Source: Candidatus Woesearchaeota archaeon (GTDB lineage: Archaea; Nanobdellota; Nanobdellia; Woesearchaeales; UBA11576). Taken from it: 64,000 nt of DNA. The position numbers were made by a program, and so were the translations under genes. The notes below the pieces were generated by a model. The model had not been told where the DNA came from and did no database searches. It saw only the letters and a list, made by a program, of their open reading frames with translations. Positions 1-9,467 of the stretch are shown here, piece by piece. Position 1 is the first letter of the stretch. Each line of letters starts with the position of its first letter. The stretch lies in assembly GCA_018668595.1 (NCBI GenBank), contig JABJCP010000031.1:24964-88963 (forward strand), in the 5' to 3' direction.

Positions 1-1
1 T

Positions 2-94
2 TTTCTTGTTGGAAAAATAATGGCTACGACGAAAGGTAAAGCAAGTCCTGCGGAAGTGAGTAAAATAATTAAAGAACTAATAGACAAAAACTAA
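2..94 (+). CDS. C-terminal fragment of GatB/GatE-type amidotransferase subunit (truncated at window start)
   Basis: Reads FLVGKIMATTKGKASPAEVSKIIKELIDKN*, resembling the GatB/GatE C-terminal tail (VGQVMKATKGKANPxxVNxLL). Confidence 0.6.
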   Translation, partial: FLVGKIMATTKGKASPAEVSKIIKELIDKN

Positions 95-193
95 ATTAGA
101 TCTAATTCTTATTATTAATAATATATCAAAACCTTAATTAAAATAAACAAAATTAGAATGAACAAACTTATTAAACAAAATTATTAAACCAAA

Positions 194-568
194 TTATAAA
201 TCTTCACTGACTGCTAAAACATCTTCCCAAACTTTTTCTTTATCAAGATCTTTTATTGGAACCCATTTAATTTCTTCTATTCCTTCTCCTTGTTTTAGTT
301 CTTGTTCAGGATCATCAAGACTACATTCAAAAACAGCTAAATTGTAATTTTTTCCATCTTCTTGTATTTCAAAAGCTCCAAATTGTTGTATTATTCTCGG
401 AGTTAATGATACTTGTTCTTCTACTGCAGAAATAGCCACTACTTCAGGATCATCTTCAGAACTAAACTCTTTTCCAGGTAATTCAAATAAACTACTTTTT
501 GTTTTCTTTACTAGCAAAAGAGTATTTCCTTTAGAGATTAAACATCTTGCGCTATGTATAGTATCCAT
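194..568 (-). CDS. NUDIX-like domain protein with degenerate Nudix box
   Basis: GKEFSSEDDPEVVAISAVEEQ resembles Gx5Ex7REUXEEXGU but lacks the RE and G positions. Confidence 0.6.
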   Translation of the reverse strand: MDTIHSARCLISKGNTLLLVKKTKSSLFELPGKEFSSEDDPEVVAISAVEEQVSLTPRIIQQFGAFEIQEDGKNYNLAVFECSLDDPEQELKQGEGIEEIKWVPIKDLDKEKVWEDVLAVSEDL

Positions 569-754
569 CTAATAACCCAAAATAATGCAGTATTTAAAAA
601 TTTAACTGAAAAAAACGTTATAAATTGTGCAATGACCACCCTAATCTAAAAAAAAGATAAAAACAAGTAAATCTAACTCAAACAAGATGTAATATAAAAT
701 CGAGTATATAGTATAGATAATTTTATAAAAACTGATTTTCCATAACTGCAACTT

Positions 755-1141
755 ATGGTTAAAGAAAACTTAATTTATCACGGCGTTATTCACAAACCAA
801 AAGGCAATAAAAATTATGTTGCAGAAGTGAATTTTAAACAAGGAATTATAGGAGAAGGTCCTACTTGGCAAGCTGCTAAAACTGCTGCTTGTAAAAGTCT
901 AAAAGAAGTCATTGATGAAAATCTAGAAATTGGTGAACCAATTCCTAAAGCACGACCCCTAATGACAATGGATGACGTTGCTAAGCACTTTTTTGGTAAT
1001 TTTCCAAAAAATAAAGAACTTTCAAAACAAGGTTCTGAAAGATATACCTTTACACCAACAAATCAAAGAGTCATAGTTGATTTTTACAAAGTAGAAAGTA
1101 CAAAAAATAACAGTAAATCATTTGTATTTGGAATATACTAA
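755..1141 (+). CDS. Hypothetical protein, HicB-like N-terminal region
   Basis: YHGVIHKPKGNKNYVAEVNFKQGIIGEGPTWQAAKTAACKSLKEVI resembles a HicB fold; no HicA seen nearby. Confidence 0.4.
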   Translation: MVKENLIYHGVIHKPKGNKNYVAEVNFKQGIIGEGPTWQAAKTAACKSLKEVIDENLEIGEPIPKARPLMTMDDVAKHFFGNFPKNKELSKQGSERYTFTPTNQRVIVDFYKVESTKNNSKSFVFGIY

Positions 1142-1208
1142 TTTTTTAAATTGATTCTTTTTATATTTTTTTAAAAGTTTATTTTAAGAATATAGCTTGT
1201 TGAAAATA

Positions 1209-2540
1209 TCATAAATTTATAACAGAATCTGCTTCTTTTTCTAACTTTTTTTCAAAATCTGCTACTTTTTCACCTTCATCTTTTTCAAGATCAAGAACTT
1301 CCATTATTAGTTTAATTTTTTTAGATTCTTTTTCTAAATCAAATATTTGTTCTGATGAATTAGCTCGACTAAACTGACCTACATGTTCTTCAATTAATTT
1401 TTGTTCTATTTCTTCTGCAGTACCTGCAACAACATTTATTTCTTGAAACTCTTTAGATGTTAATTTACTTGAATTCTTCAAAATAATCAATGCGCTTTTA
1501 TCATATATTTCTTTATAGATTTTTTTCCAATCAATTTCTGTTGTTTTCCCTTCTCTTAATTGACCAAACAATCTTAGTGTTACAACTGAATTATAGAATT
1601 GTTTAGTTCTTATTGTAGTTGTAATAAGTTCTTCACATTCTTGAGCTGTTTTCATATCACAATTTAAAGAAATACATTCCATATTACATACAACTATTGG
1701 TTGATAGGTTATAAGTCCATTTTCATAAATATAAAAACCCCCTCTTTTTAATTTTTCAATCTCTGAAAAACTATTGGGAAAAATAGGACCAGGATAAACT
1801 AAATTTTTATACTCGCCTACATCTTTGTGTTCTACTATATGGACGTGTCCACCTGCATAATAATCAAAGTTCTTCGGAAGTAATGAAACAGGCGCGCTTT
1901 CCATCTTTTCTAGTTCTTTAGGTTTTAATTCATCAAGTGCTGTATGAAATAAAAAGATTTTAAAGCCGTCATCTGTTTCTAAATTATCTTTAACTAATTT
2001 TGAATAATGTCTTTTTTCTAACATTCCTCTTTTTCCAATCATTCCAGTGAGTTTTACACCTGTCTTTGGGTCTTGTGTGAATTTTAATTTGAGTTTATCG
2101 TCAATAATATCCCCAACACACACATTAACTAAAAGACCTGCTTCTTCTAATACATCAAGAATTGTTTTCCCACTAGGACTAAAATCATGACTTCCTGCGA
2201 CTGTATAAACAGGTATTCCTCTATCTTTTAATTTACGAAGTAAACGAACAACTCCTTTAAGTTCAATAATTCCCGGAAAGCTATTATTAAACAAATCTCC
2301 GCTAATTAACAAAAAATCAATCTTTTTTTGAATACAAACATCTATTGCTTTTTCAAAAGACTGAAAGTTTAAATCTCTTAATTTTGCATCTCTCCACCCA
2401 CCAATATGACAATCTGCCATGTGTGCAAAACATAAATTATTTTGTTTAATAGAATTTAATTCGATATTATCTACACCTATATTATCTGCGCCAATATTAT
2501 CTAAATCAATATCATCTACATTAATAGATTCATTATTCAT
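1209..2540 (-). CDS. Mre11/SbcD-like DNA repair exonuclease
   Basis: Calcineurin-like motifs [40 protein letters not shown]; overlaps HerA gene by 4 nt. Confidence 0.85.
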   Translation of the reverse strand: MNNESINVDDIDLDNIGADNIGVDNIELNSIKQNNLCFAHMADCHIGGWRDAKLRDLNFQSFEKAIDVCIQKKIDFLLISGDLFNNSFPGIIELKGVVRLLRKLKDRGIPVYTVAGSHDFSPSGKTILDVLEEAGLLVNVCVGDIIDDKLKLKFTQDPKTGVKLTGMIGKRGMLEKRHYSKLVKDNLETDDGFKIFLFHTALDELKPKELEKMESAPVSLLPKNFDYYAGGHVHIVEHKDVGEYKNLVYPGPIFPNSFSEIEKLKRGGFYIYENGLITYQPIVVCNMECISLNCDMKTAQECEELITTTIRTKQFYNSVVTLRLFGQLREGKTTEIDWKKIYKEIYDKSALIILKNSSKLTSKEFQEINVVAGTAEEIEQKLIEEHVGQFSRANSSEQIFDLEKESKKIKLIMEVLDLEKDEGEKVADFEKKLEKEADSVINL

Positions 2541-4222
2541 CTTAATTTAACTCCTGAAAAATTCGATTGAGATTTTATTTCTACATTCATTTGATTAGGA
2601 TTAGTTTCATTATCTTCATTATTTTTATTAATTCCCTTATTTTCATTAGCTTCATTATTTTCATTAGTTCCACTATTTTCATTATGTTCATTAGCTTTAT
2701 TAGCTTCATTATTTTTATGTCGGTTCTTATGTTCATCTACTATCTTTTCAAAAAGAGGTACTTTAATAGGAATTGCAAATCTAGTAAAATTACTTGTAAT
2801 TAGTGCTTCTCCTCGATCAAGTGATGCGATATTTCTATCATCAGTAGATAAATCCTGAGATGCACTATCCATTATTGCTTGTCTTTCTGCTTTCATTTCC
2901 AAACCTAGCACAATTTTAGTATTCATATTTGCTAGTATTTGTCTAGGGATTAATGAAGGTAATTGAGTTATCGCAAGCAATCCAATTTTAAATTTTCTTC
3001 CTTCTCTTGCAATTCTTGCAAATATATTTGACCCTTTTTCCAACACTTCTTTTCCAAGTACTCTTGGTGCTTCTTCCAAAACAACTGAAATCACTGGTTT
3101 TTCAGAAAGTTTGCCTTGAGATTTATATCTTTGATATCTATTAAAAAGTTCTGAGGAAATCAAACTTCCTATTAGTAATTCTATTGAACCTGCAAAATTT
3201 GATGTGTCAACAACAACTGTTTTTCCTTGTTCTAATTCAGATATTATGTTTGCTACAGTAGATTCTCCTCCATTAAATTTAAACACTCCTTCTGCTTCTA
3301 AATGATCTCCATCGAATTTAATATCTAATATAGATAATAATCTTCTTTTGAGAACTCCTATTGTTGCTTCTAAATAATCTACATTAAGAGATTTTTCTAA
3401 AATAACTGACTCAATCCATTTTTCTTTATAGTGTTTATGATAACTATTCATAGCTTGTATTTGAGCATCAGAAAATGATACAACTCCGCTAAAATGTATT
3501 GGTTTTAGTACATTTAAATTAATCGCCAAGGTTTTAGTTCCAGGAGGTGGATTTTTAGGAGTATAATATATTACTCTACCATCAATTGCTGCAGAGTGAT
3601 CCTTTAATCCAGCGCCATTTCGTCCATAATATTCGTCATGAGGGTCTAATACCAACACCCCGCAATAGTCGACAGAAACAATACTCCAAAGCATTACTTT
3701 CACCATATTTGATTTTCCACGACCTGTTGTTGCAGGCACTAATATGTGGTGAGGAAATACATCTTTTCCATTTAAGTAAATTGGAAAATCTAATATTTGA
3801 TTTCCACTACGCAAATTTCCTAAAAACAAAGGATTATTTGGACGGGTAATAAAATCTAAATCATCTTTAGTAATAGCACGTACATCAGAAAAAAAATCAG
3901 GTAGTAATTTACAAGAGGTTATATTTTTAGATTCTATAGTTATTAGAGGTTTCATTAACGCAAGCACATAATTTCTTAGATTTTCATCAAATATTTTAAA
4001 TTCTGCATCTTGTTCTAATCTTAATCCTGAAATTAGTTCTAAATTAGTTTGAGATATTTGACTACCATATAATAATTCATAGACTTGAAGTATTGTTTTT
4101 TGACTATTTTGCTTGTTTTCTGAAACTAATAACTCACCTAATTGTATTTGTTCTTTACTCTTGCGTCTAACGCATAATTTACCAAATTCTCCACCAATTA
4201 TCTTTCCTTTTACTAAGTTCAT
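2537..4222 (-). CDS. herA: HerA-like bipolar DNA translocase ATPase
   Basis: Walker [60 protein letters not shown]. Confidence 0.9.
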   Translation of the reverse strand: MNLVKGKIIGGEFGKLCVRRKSKEQIQLGELLVSENKQNSQKTILQVYELLYGSQISQTNLELISGLRLEQDAEFKIFDENLRNYVLALMKPLITIESKNITSCKLLPDFFSDVRAITKDDLDFITRPNNPLFLGNLRSGNQILDFPIYLNGKDVFPHHILVPATTGRGKSNMVKVMLWSIVSVDYCGVLVLDPHDEYYGRNGAGLKDHSAAIDGRVIYYTPKNPPPGTKTLAINLNVLKPIHFSGVVSFSDAQIQAMNSYHKHYKEKWIESVILEKSLNVDYLEATIGVLKRRLLSILDIKFDGDHLEAEGVFKFNGGESTVANIISELEQGKTVVVDTSNFAGSIELLIGSLISSELFNRYQRYKSQGKLSEKPVISVVLEEAPRVLGKEVLEKGSNIFARIAREGRKFKIGLLAITQLPSLIPRQILANMNTKIVLGLEMKAERQAIMDSASQDLSTDDRNIASLDRGEALITSNFTRFAIPIKVPLFEKIVDEHKNRHKNNEANKANEHNENSGTNENNEANENKGINKNNEDNETNPNQMNVEIKSQSNFSGVKLR

Positions 4223-4265
4223 AATTATTTCATAAAATAGAAGGGGATATTTAAATATTTATTTG

Positions 4266-4420
4266 CTGGGGTTTATTCCTGCTTGGGTTTCTTTAAAATC
4301 TGAAAGATTTCTAAGAGTTAGAAATGAGTTACATTTCAAACTAATACCCCTGAGCTCTAATCCAAGAAAATATCGAGGATAGCAATTCTAGGATTTTCGC
4401 TTTGTTTGTTAAACAAATAC
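4266..4420. ncRNA. Candidate structured intergenic RNA or leader
   Basis: Successive inverted repeats: AAATCTgaaAGATTT, GAAATGagttaCATTTC, GAAAAT..ATTTTC, TTTGTTTgttAAACAAA, possible closing GGGGT/ACCCC; strand unknown. Confidence 0.25.
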
Positions 4421-4511
4421 AAAAGTTGTTTAAATATCATTTAGTGAATATATGAATAGATGAGTAGAATTTGTTTTAAAAAATAGAAAAAAAATAAAAA
4501 AAAGAGAAGAA

Positions 4512-4919
4512 TTATTTCTTCTTTTTAGCAGGTTTTTTCTTTGCTACTTTTTTCTTAGCAACCTTCTTTTTAGCAGGTTTTTTCTTAGCTACTTTTTTCT
4601 TAGCAACCTTCTTTTTAGCAGGTTTTTTCTTTGCTACTTTTTTCTTAGCAGGTTTCTTCTTAGCTACTTTCTTTTTCTTAGCTTTTTTCTTCTTTCCGCC
4701 TCTTACCATCTTAGCACAAGAAATATCTCCATGCTTATCAACGAAATATAGGAAACCAGACTGTTTCTTAATTCCTACTTTTGCTACTTTCTTAGGTTTT
4801 GCTTTACTCTTGGTTTTCCCTCGAGCCATTTTAGCGCAGCTAACATCTCCATCCTTATCGACGAAGTAGAGAAGTCCAGCTTGCTTTTTAATTCCAACTT
4901 TTGCTACTTTTGTTGCCAT
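4512..4919 (-). CDS. Lysine-rich basic protein: duplicated KVGIKKQxGxLYFVDKxGDxSCAKM module plus (KKxAKKK)n tail
   Basis: Two copies of the ~35-aa module and a histone-H1-like Lys/Ala repeat tail. Confidence 0.75.
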   Translation of the reverse strand: MATKVAKVGIKKQAGLLYFVDKDGDVSCAKMARGKTKSKAKPKKVAKVGIKKQSGFLYFVDKHGDISCAKMVRGGKKKKAKKKKVAKKKPAKKKVAKKKPAKKKVAKKKVAKKKPAKKKVAKKKVAKKKPAKKKK

Positions 4920-5140
4920 TTTTTAATGACCTCCATATTTTAAAATATTGAGTTTTGATTATCGCCTCGTACAAAGAGTCGTTTCGAGTTAATTCAAAAC
5001 CCCCCATGAGAACTTATCCCTATAAATTTTGAAAATTTACAAATGTTAAATTTGTATAATGTTACCCCACTATAACAGATCAGTTAAAGTTCCCAAGATG
5101 ATAACACCTTCAATTCCAAACTAGTATATAAACCTTTTGT

Positions 5141-5168
5141 TTTTCTCGACGAAGTCTTGACGAGAAAA
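5141..5168. terminator. Stem-loop (8-bp stem) in intergenic region
   Basis: TTTTCTCG-acgaagtcttga-CGAGAAAA perfect inverted repeat. Confidence 0.35.
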
Positions 5169-5238
5169 TTAAGTGAAATTTAAAAATAAGAACAAATAAC
5201 TGATAATAATATTGCAATTATTAAAATTTAAAGAAAGA

Positions 5239-6033
5239 TCAATCAATTTCTAACTTAACTATTTGGTCTAATTCTCTCCGAGAAATAGCACATCCGTGAA
5301 GTTTAATACTCCAAAGAAAGGATTCGATGAGCATTTTTTTTGCGTCAGGCCTATTGATTAGATATTTATCCAATAATCCTTTTTCAAATGCAATTATTGC
5401 AAGTTCTATAGATCTTAATACTTTAATTCCTCTAACTTCTGCTAAAAACAAATCGAGTTGCTTTTGATCAACTTCAACTTTAGTTTTCAGTTTTTTTTCT
5501 AACATGTGCTGCAATTTAGCAGAATCTTCAATTAATAATCTAGTTGTTCTCTCATCGACAACTATTGCCAAAGATCCTAGTTTTAATGCTGCTGCAATCA
5601 CTTCCATTTCCGCAGGGTGAACTATTCGAATAAGTCTAGTTTTTGCTTTGAAAATAGAATTTGCCATATTTCCTAATCGTTTACATTCTTTAGAAATAAT
5701 ATCTGAACCTACTAACTTAAGAGTTCCTTTGGATATTTCTCGATTTACTTGTAATGCTTCTAGTTTAAATTTCTTTGTTGTTAGAGGATAATCAATTATT
5801 TCTTCTTTAACAGCAGAAGGTATGTAGAATTCTCCTCGAAAAGAAGTTTTTAATTCTTCAAGGATCCAAAGAAGATTGGTAGTTGTAAGACTAATTATAG
5901 GTCCAGAATCAAAAACCAAAGATTTAGTAGACGACGATTCAGTAGAAGTAGCTACATCTACAACGTCTGATAAATCCAATTTAGCCATATTAGATTTACT
6001 TATTTTTGGCTTAACGATTTTCATTGTTCCCAT
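5239..6033 (-). CDS. PIN-like domain protein
   Basis: LVFDSGPIISL N-terminus, EMEVIAAALKLGSLAIVVDERTTR core. Confidence 0.6.
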   Translation of the reverse strand: MGTMKIVKPKISKSNMAKLDLSDVVDVATSTESSSTKSLVFDSGPIISLTTTNLLWILEELKTSFRGEFYIPSAVKEEIIDYPLTTKKFKLEALQVNREISKGTLKLVGSDIISKECKRLGNMANSIFKAKTRLIRIVHPAEMEVIAAALKLGSLAIVVDERTTRLLIEDSAKLQHMLEKKLKTKVEVDQKQLDLFLAEVRGIKVLRSIELAIIAFEKGLLDKYLINRPDAKKMLIESFLWSIKLHGCAISRRELDQIVKLEID

Positions 6034-6046
6034 TTTGAAAAATTAA

Positions 6047-6613
6047 CTAATTAAATAAAGATCTTACAAAATTTATTCTCGTTTTAACATCAGAAGATAC
6101 ATCAAATTCATCATGAACTTTTGTTTTTCCCACATAACTCATAAGTTCCCACTGACCAATCCCTAGCATTTGAGCAGTTCTTGCTATGCTTATTCCGCCA
6201 CTGTGAATACCTGATGCTTTTTTTACTTGGGATTTTTCCATAACTTTTTCTATATACATTCTAAATTTATCATCAAATGTTGAAATTAAAAAGCCTATAT
6301 TTTCTATTGAATCTTGATAACCTTTAATATCATCAGATCTTAAAAATTGTTCTGCAGCATTCAACAGACTTTCCATTTGTTCAAAAAACTCAGTAGTTAT
6401 TTTTTGTTCCATTAATTTAGAAACCGCATATATTATTACTGCAATAGTTATGGAATTGTGATCTTGAAATATACTTGCATCTGTTATTGTAACTTCACTT
6501 AGCTTTTTCATGTCTTTATAACGATTATCTTTCAAAAACAGTTGTGCTTTTTTTAGAACTTCAAGAATATCTTGTTTAATCAAATCTTCCATAGGCTCAA
6601 TTTTGGGGCTCAT
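6047..6613 (-). CDS. Uncharacterized archaeal protein with C-terminal HTH-like segment (SIARTAQMLGIGQWELMSYVGKT)
   Basis: ORF 13 nt upstream of the PIN-like gene, same strand; HTH-like motif. Confidence 0.5.
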   Translation of the reverse strand: MSPKIEPMEDLIKQDILEVLKKAQLFLKDNRYKDMKKLSEVTITDASIFQDHNSITIAVIIYAVSKLMEQKITTEFFEQMESLLNAAEQFLRSDDIKGYQDSIENIGFLISTFDDKFRMYIEKVMEKSQVKKASGIHSGGISIARTAQMLGIGQWELMSYVGKTKVHDEFDVSSDVKTRINFVRSLFN

Positions 6614-7004
6614 GAATAAGGTTTATTGTTTTTAATTATTTAAAAGTTTCCCTCATAATAATCAAATACCCCTATAATTAAAAAATCAAATTATAATCAA
6701 AAAATATCAAATAATGACTAATAATAGATTTAGACAATGAATTAAACAATACAGTTAAACAATACAGTTAGATAAATCAAATCCTATATAATCGGATTCT
6801 ACATAACTAGTAAATGCGTTATAGTAACATTATTGCTATATTTTATTTCACCCAAAACTTTAAATAGTTCTAATAATCTCTAGTAGTACTATTTACAGAG
6901 AGTTGATAAAGCGTTTTATGAGTTCAATACATTCAAATAATTCATCTACAAAAAAAATAAAAGGGGCAAGTTTATTAACACTTTAATTTAAAATTGGTGA
7001 TCAA

Positions 7005-7637
7005 ATGATTAAATTTATGAAAAAATTTGTTAACAGAATTTTTAAAAATTTCTTTAAGAAACGCAAACAGTTAAAAATAGGTCTATATGGACCTCCGAAT
7101 GGCGGAAAGACAACCCTTGCAAACAAAATTTGCCAAGATTGGCTTGGGGAAGATATGGGTTTAGTTTCTAATGTTGCTCACGAAACACGAGAAATTCAAA
7201 TAAAAGAGCAGATTAATATTAAAAGCGGAAACAAAGAGCTTTCTTTTTCTCTTGTTGATACTCCCGGTATTGCTACTAAAATTGATTATGAAGACTTTTT
7301 GAAAAAAGGTATCAAAGAAAAAGACGCTAAAAAAAGAGCTAAAGAAGCGACAAGAGGAGTTATTGATTCAATTAAATGGCTCGATAAAATGGATATTGTT
7401 GTTGTTGTTCTTGATTCTACAAAGGATCCATATTCGCAAGTTAATATTACAATCATAGGGAATCTTGCTGCGCGAGATATTCCTGTTTTAATTATAGGAA
7501 ATAAAGTTGATCTTAAAAAGAGTAATCTTAAGAAGATTAAAAATGCATTTCCTCAATATGAAGTTGTTGGAATTTCTGCAAAGAAAGGAAATAATATCGA
7601 TAAAATGTACGAAGCTATGTTTGCATTAGCAGAATAA
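7005..7637 (+). CDS. Era/TrmE-like small GTPase
   Basis: Walker A GPPNGGKTT, DTPG, NKVDLKK, SAKKG motifs. Confidence 0.9.
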   Translation: MIKFMKKFVNRIFKNFFKKRKQLKIGLYGPPNGGKTTLANKICQDWLGEDMGLVSNVAHETREIQIKEQINIKSGNKELSFSLVDTPGIATKIDYEDFLKKGIKEKDAKKRAKEATRGVIDSIKWLDKMDIVVVVLDSTKDPYSQVNITIIGNLAARDIPVLIIGNKVDLKKSNLKKIKNAFPQYEVVGISAKKGNNIDKMYEAMFALAE

Positions 7638-7656
7638 AAAAGAGGTTTTTTAGAAA

Positions 7657-8070
7657 ATGGGACTTACATTACAATTCATTCCTTACGTTGAGATTGAAAC
7701 TCTTAGTTCAATAGGGAGAATTAGAAAAATACTTAATGCTGTTAAAGACGACAAAATTGTTTTATTAGAAGGTCGTCTCAAAAAAGAAGAAGAAGCTGAA
7801 CTTATTAAAGTCACTATGGAAGAAATAAATGCTGATTTTAAAGGAATCGAACTGGCAGTTATTTATCCTGAAACAACTAGTGTTGATTTTATTAAAAAAG
7901 TTAAACATGGTGTTGTTAGTTTATTAATGGGTGATCGTAGTGGACTTACAATTATTGGTCCGGCATCTATTGTTAAAGAAATCAAAAAAGATCCTAATAA
8001 AATTCAATTATTAACTAAAGATGCAAAAATTAAGAAGAAATCTACTAAGAAAAAAAAGAAAAGAAGATAA
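7657..8070 (+). CDS. DUF2073-like protein
   Basis: Conserved archaeal gene following the Era-like GTPase; MGLTLQFIPYVEIETLSSIGRIRKIL. Confidence 0.8.
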   Translation: MGLTLQFIPYVEIETLSSIGRIRKILNAVKDDKIVLLEGRLKKEEEAELIKVTMEEINADFKGIELAVIYPETTSVDFIKKVKHGVVSLLMGDRSGLTIIGPASIVKEIKKDPNKIQLLTKDAKIKKKSTKKKKKRR

Positions 8071-8123
8071 GTTACAATTAAAAACAATAATAAAAAATCA
8101 GAAACAAAAAATAGAGGAATACC

Positions 8124-8516
8124 ATGCCACATCAATGTGTTAGATGCAATATATTTTATGACGATGGAGCTAGTGAAATTCTCAAAGGTTGTAAATGCGG
8201 TTCTAGATTATTTTTTTATGTGCGAAAAGATGCTATTAAACGCGCTAAAGAATTAACAACAAATCTTACAGATAAAGATAAACATCAAATTGAAAAAGAT
8301 GTTTTAGATCTTGTTGATATTAGCGGGGATGAAACGCCTGTAATTTTAGATTTAGAAAGCGTTAGAATACTCGGCCCAGGAAAATTTGAATTAGATTTAG
8401 TTCAATTATTTAATAAAGATTATCCTTTGATTTACAAATTAGACGAAGGAAAATATGTAATTGACCTTGCAGAAACATTCAAACGACGAGAAGAATTATC
8501 TAAAAAAGATAAATAA
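8124..8516 (+). CDS. Zn-ribbon protein (DUF2072-like) of the GTPase/DUF2073 operon
   Basis: MPHQCVRCNIFYDDGASEILKGCKCGSRLFFYVR. Confidence 0.8.
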   Translation: MPHQCVRCNIFYDDGASEILKGCKCGSRLFFYVRKDAIKRAKELTTNLTDKDKHQIEKDVLDLVDISGDETPVILDLESVRILGPGKFELDLVQLFNKDYPLIYKLDEGKYVIDLAETFKRREELSKKDK

Positions 8517-8577
8517 TTAAAAATATTTTTTATTTCTAAGTAAAGTTCTAATTAATATTAATCAAAAAACACATATA

Positions 8578-9120
8578 ATGCTAATTCCTTTTATAAACAA
8601 AAACAAAAAGTATTTAAAAGAAACCTATAAATCTAGTAAGATCATGAAAATAAACGAATTACAAGCAGGACAAGGAAAAATAGAAGTAGAATTAGCAGTT
8701 GTTGAAGTCAGTGACGTAAGAGAATTTGAAAAATTCGGAAAAACTGGTCGTGTAGCAAACGCTATTTGCAAAGATGAAACTGGACAAATCAAAATTAGTC
8801 TTTGGAATGAGCAAATCGATCAGGTTAAAATTGGCGACAGAATAAAAATTGAAAACGGCTATGTTAATGAATGGAAAGGTGAACTTCAATTATCAACAGG
8901 TAAGTTTGGAACACTTACTGTTTTAAGTGGAAGCGAACCAGTTAAAGAGAATACAGATGAAGGAGAGCATATCCTTACACAAGACGAGAAAACTGAAGAA
9001 GAAGTTGGCTTTGAATCTGGAGACAGTCCGAGTTTAGAAGAAAGTGAAACAGACGACGAAAAAAAAGAATCAGATGACGTTGACGCAGGCGGTCTTGAAG
9101 TAGAAGAAGAAAAGATATAA
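8578..9120 (+). CDS. Single-stranded DNA-binding OB-fold protein (RPA/SOSS-B-like)
   Basis: GKTGRVANAICKDETGQIKISLWNEQIDQVKIGDRIKIENGYVNEWKGELQLS plus acidic tail; start may be the internal ATG at 8644. Confidence 0.85.
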   Translation: MLIPFINKNKKYLKETYKSSKIMKINELQAGQGKIEVELAVVEVSDVREFEKFGKTGRVANAICKDETGQIKISLWNEQIDQVKIGDRIKIENGYVNEWKGELQLSTGKFGTLTVLSGSEPVKENTDEGEHILTQDEKTEEEVGFESGDSPSLEESETDDEKKESDDVDAGGLEVEEEKI

Positions 9121-9189
9121 ATATATCATCTTAACTCTTTAAACATACAATAACTACTATACTTTCGAAGTATTAATTTTTAATCACAA

Positions 9190-9395
9190 GGGGCAGTAGC
9201 TCAATCTGGGAGAGCACTAGTTTGCGTTTTTTTGCAAAGTGAAACTGAAGAATTTTTTCCAGGTTTGTGATCTGATGAGGCTCAAGCCAATGAATTTCAG
9301 AGATCTAGGTGTTCCGGGTTCAAATATTGGTTGTGGAAAAAGCTGCATACTTGCAAGCCATATCCTGCAACCTATTGAAAGTCCCGGCTGCCCCA
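9190..9395 (+). tRNA. tRNA gene with at least two introns (anticodon arm and T-loop); isotype unresolved, Trp(CCA) possible
   Basis: Acceptor GGGGCAG/CTGCCCC + A73; D-arm GCTC..GAGC; anticodon stem CTAG/CTAG; T-stem CCGGG(9314-9318)/CCCGG(9383-9387) split by ~57 nt; 206 nt total. Confidence 0.8.
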
Positions 9396-9467
9396 CTTCT
9401 TTATTTTTTTATAAAATGTAGATATAGAATTTAAACTAAAATAATAAAGTATAAACCAATTAAAATA

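Noticed and set aside
9259-9300. C/D box guide RNA inside the tRNA intron (TGATGA and CTGA present)
   Set aside because: Box order and consensus do not fit C-D'-C'-D; although Trp introns in haloarchaea carry such guides, support here is too weak.
9190-9395. tRNA-Cys or tRNA-Ala assignment from TTTGC near 9231
   Set aside because: A73 disfavors Cys (U73 expected), and G3-C70 lacks the G3:U70 Ala determinant.
9239-9421. 60-aa ORF on + strand
   Set aside because: Lies across the intron-containing tRNA; no protein-like features.
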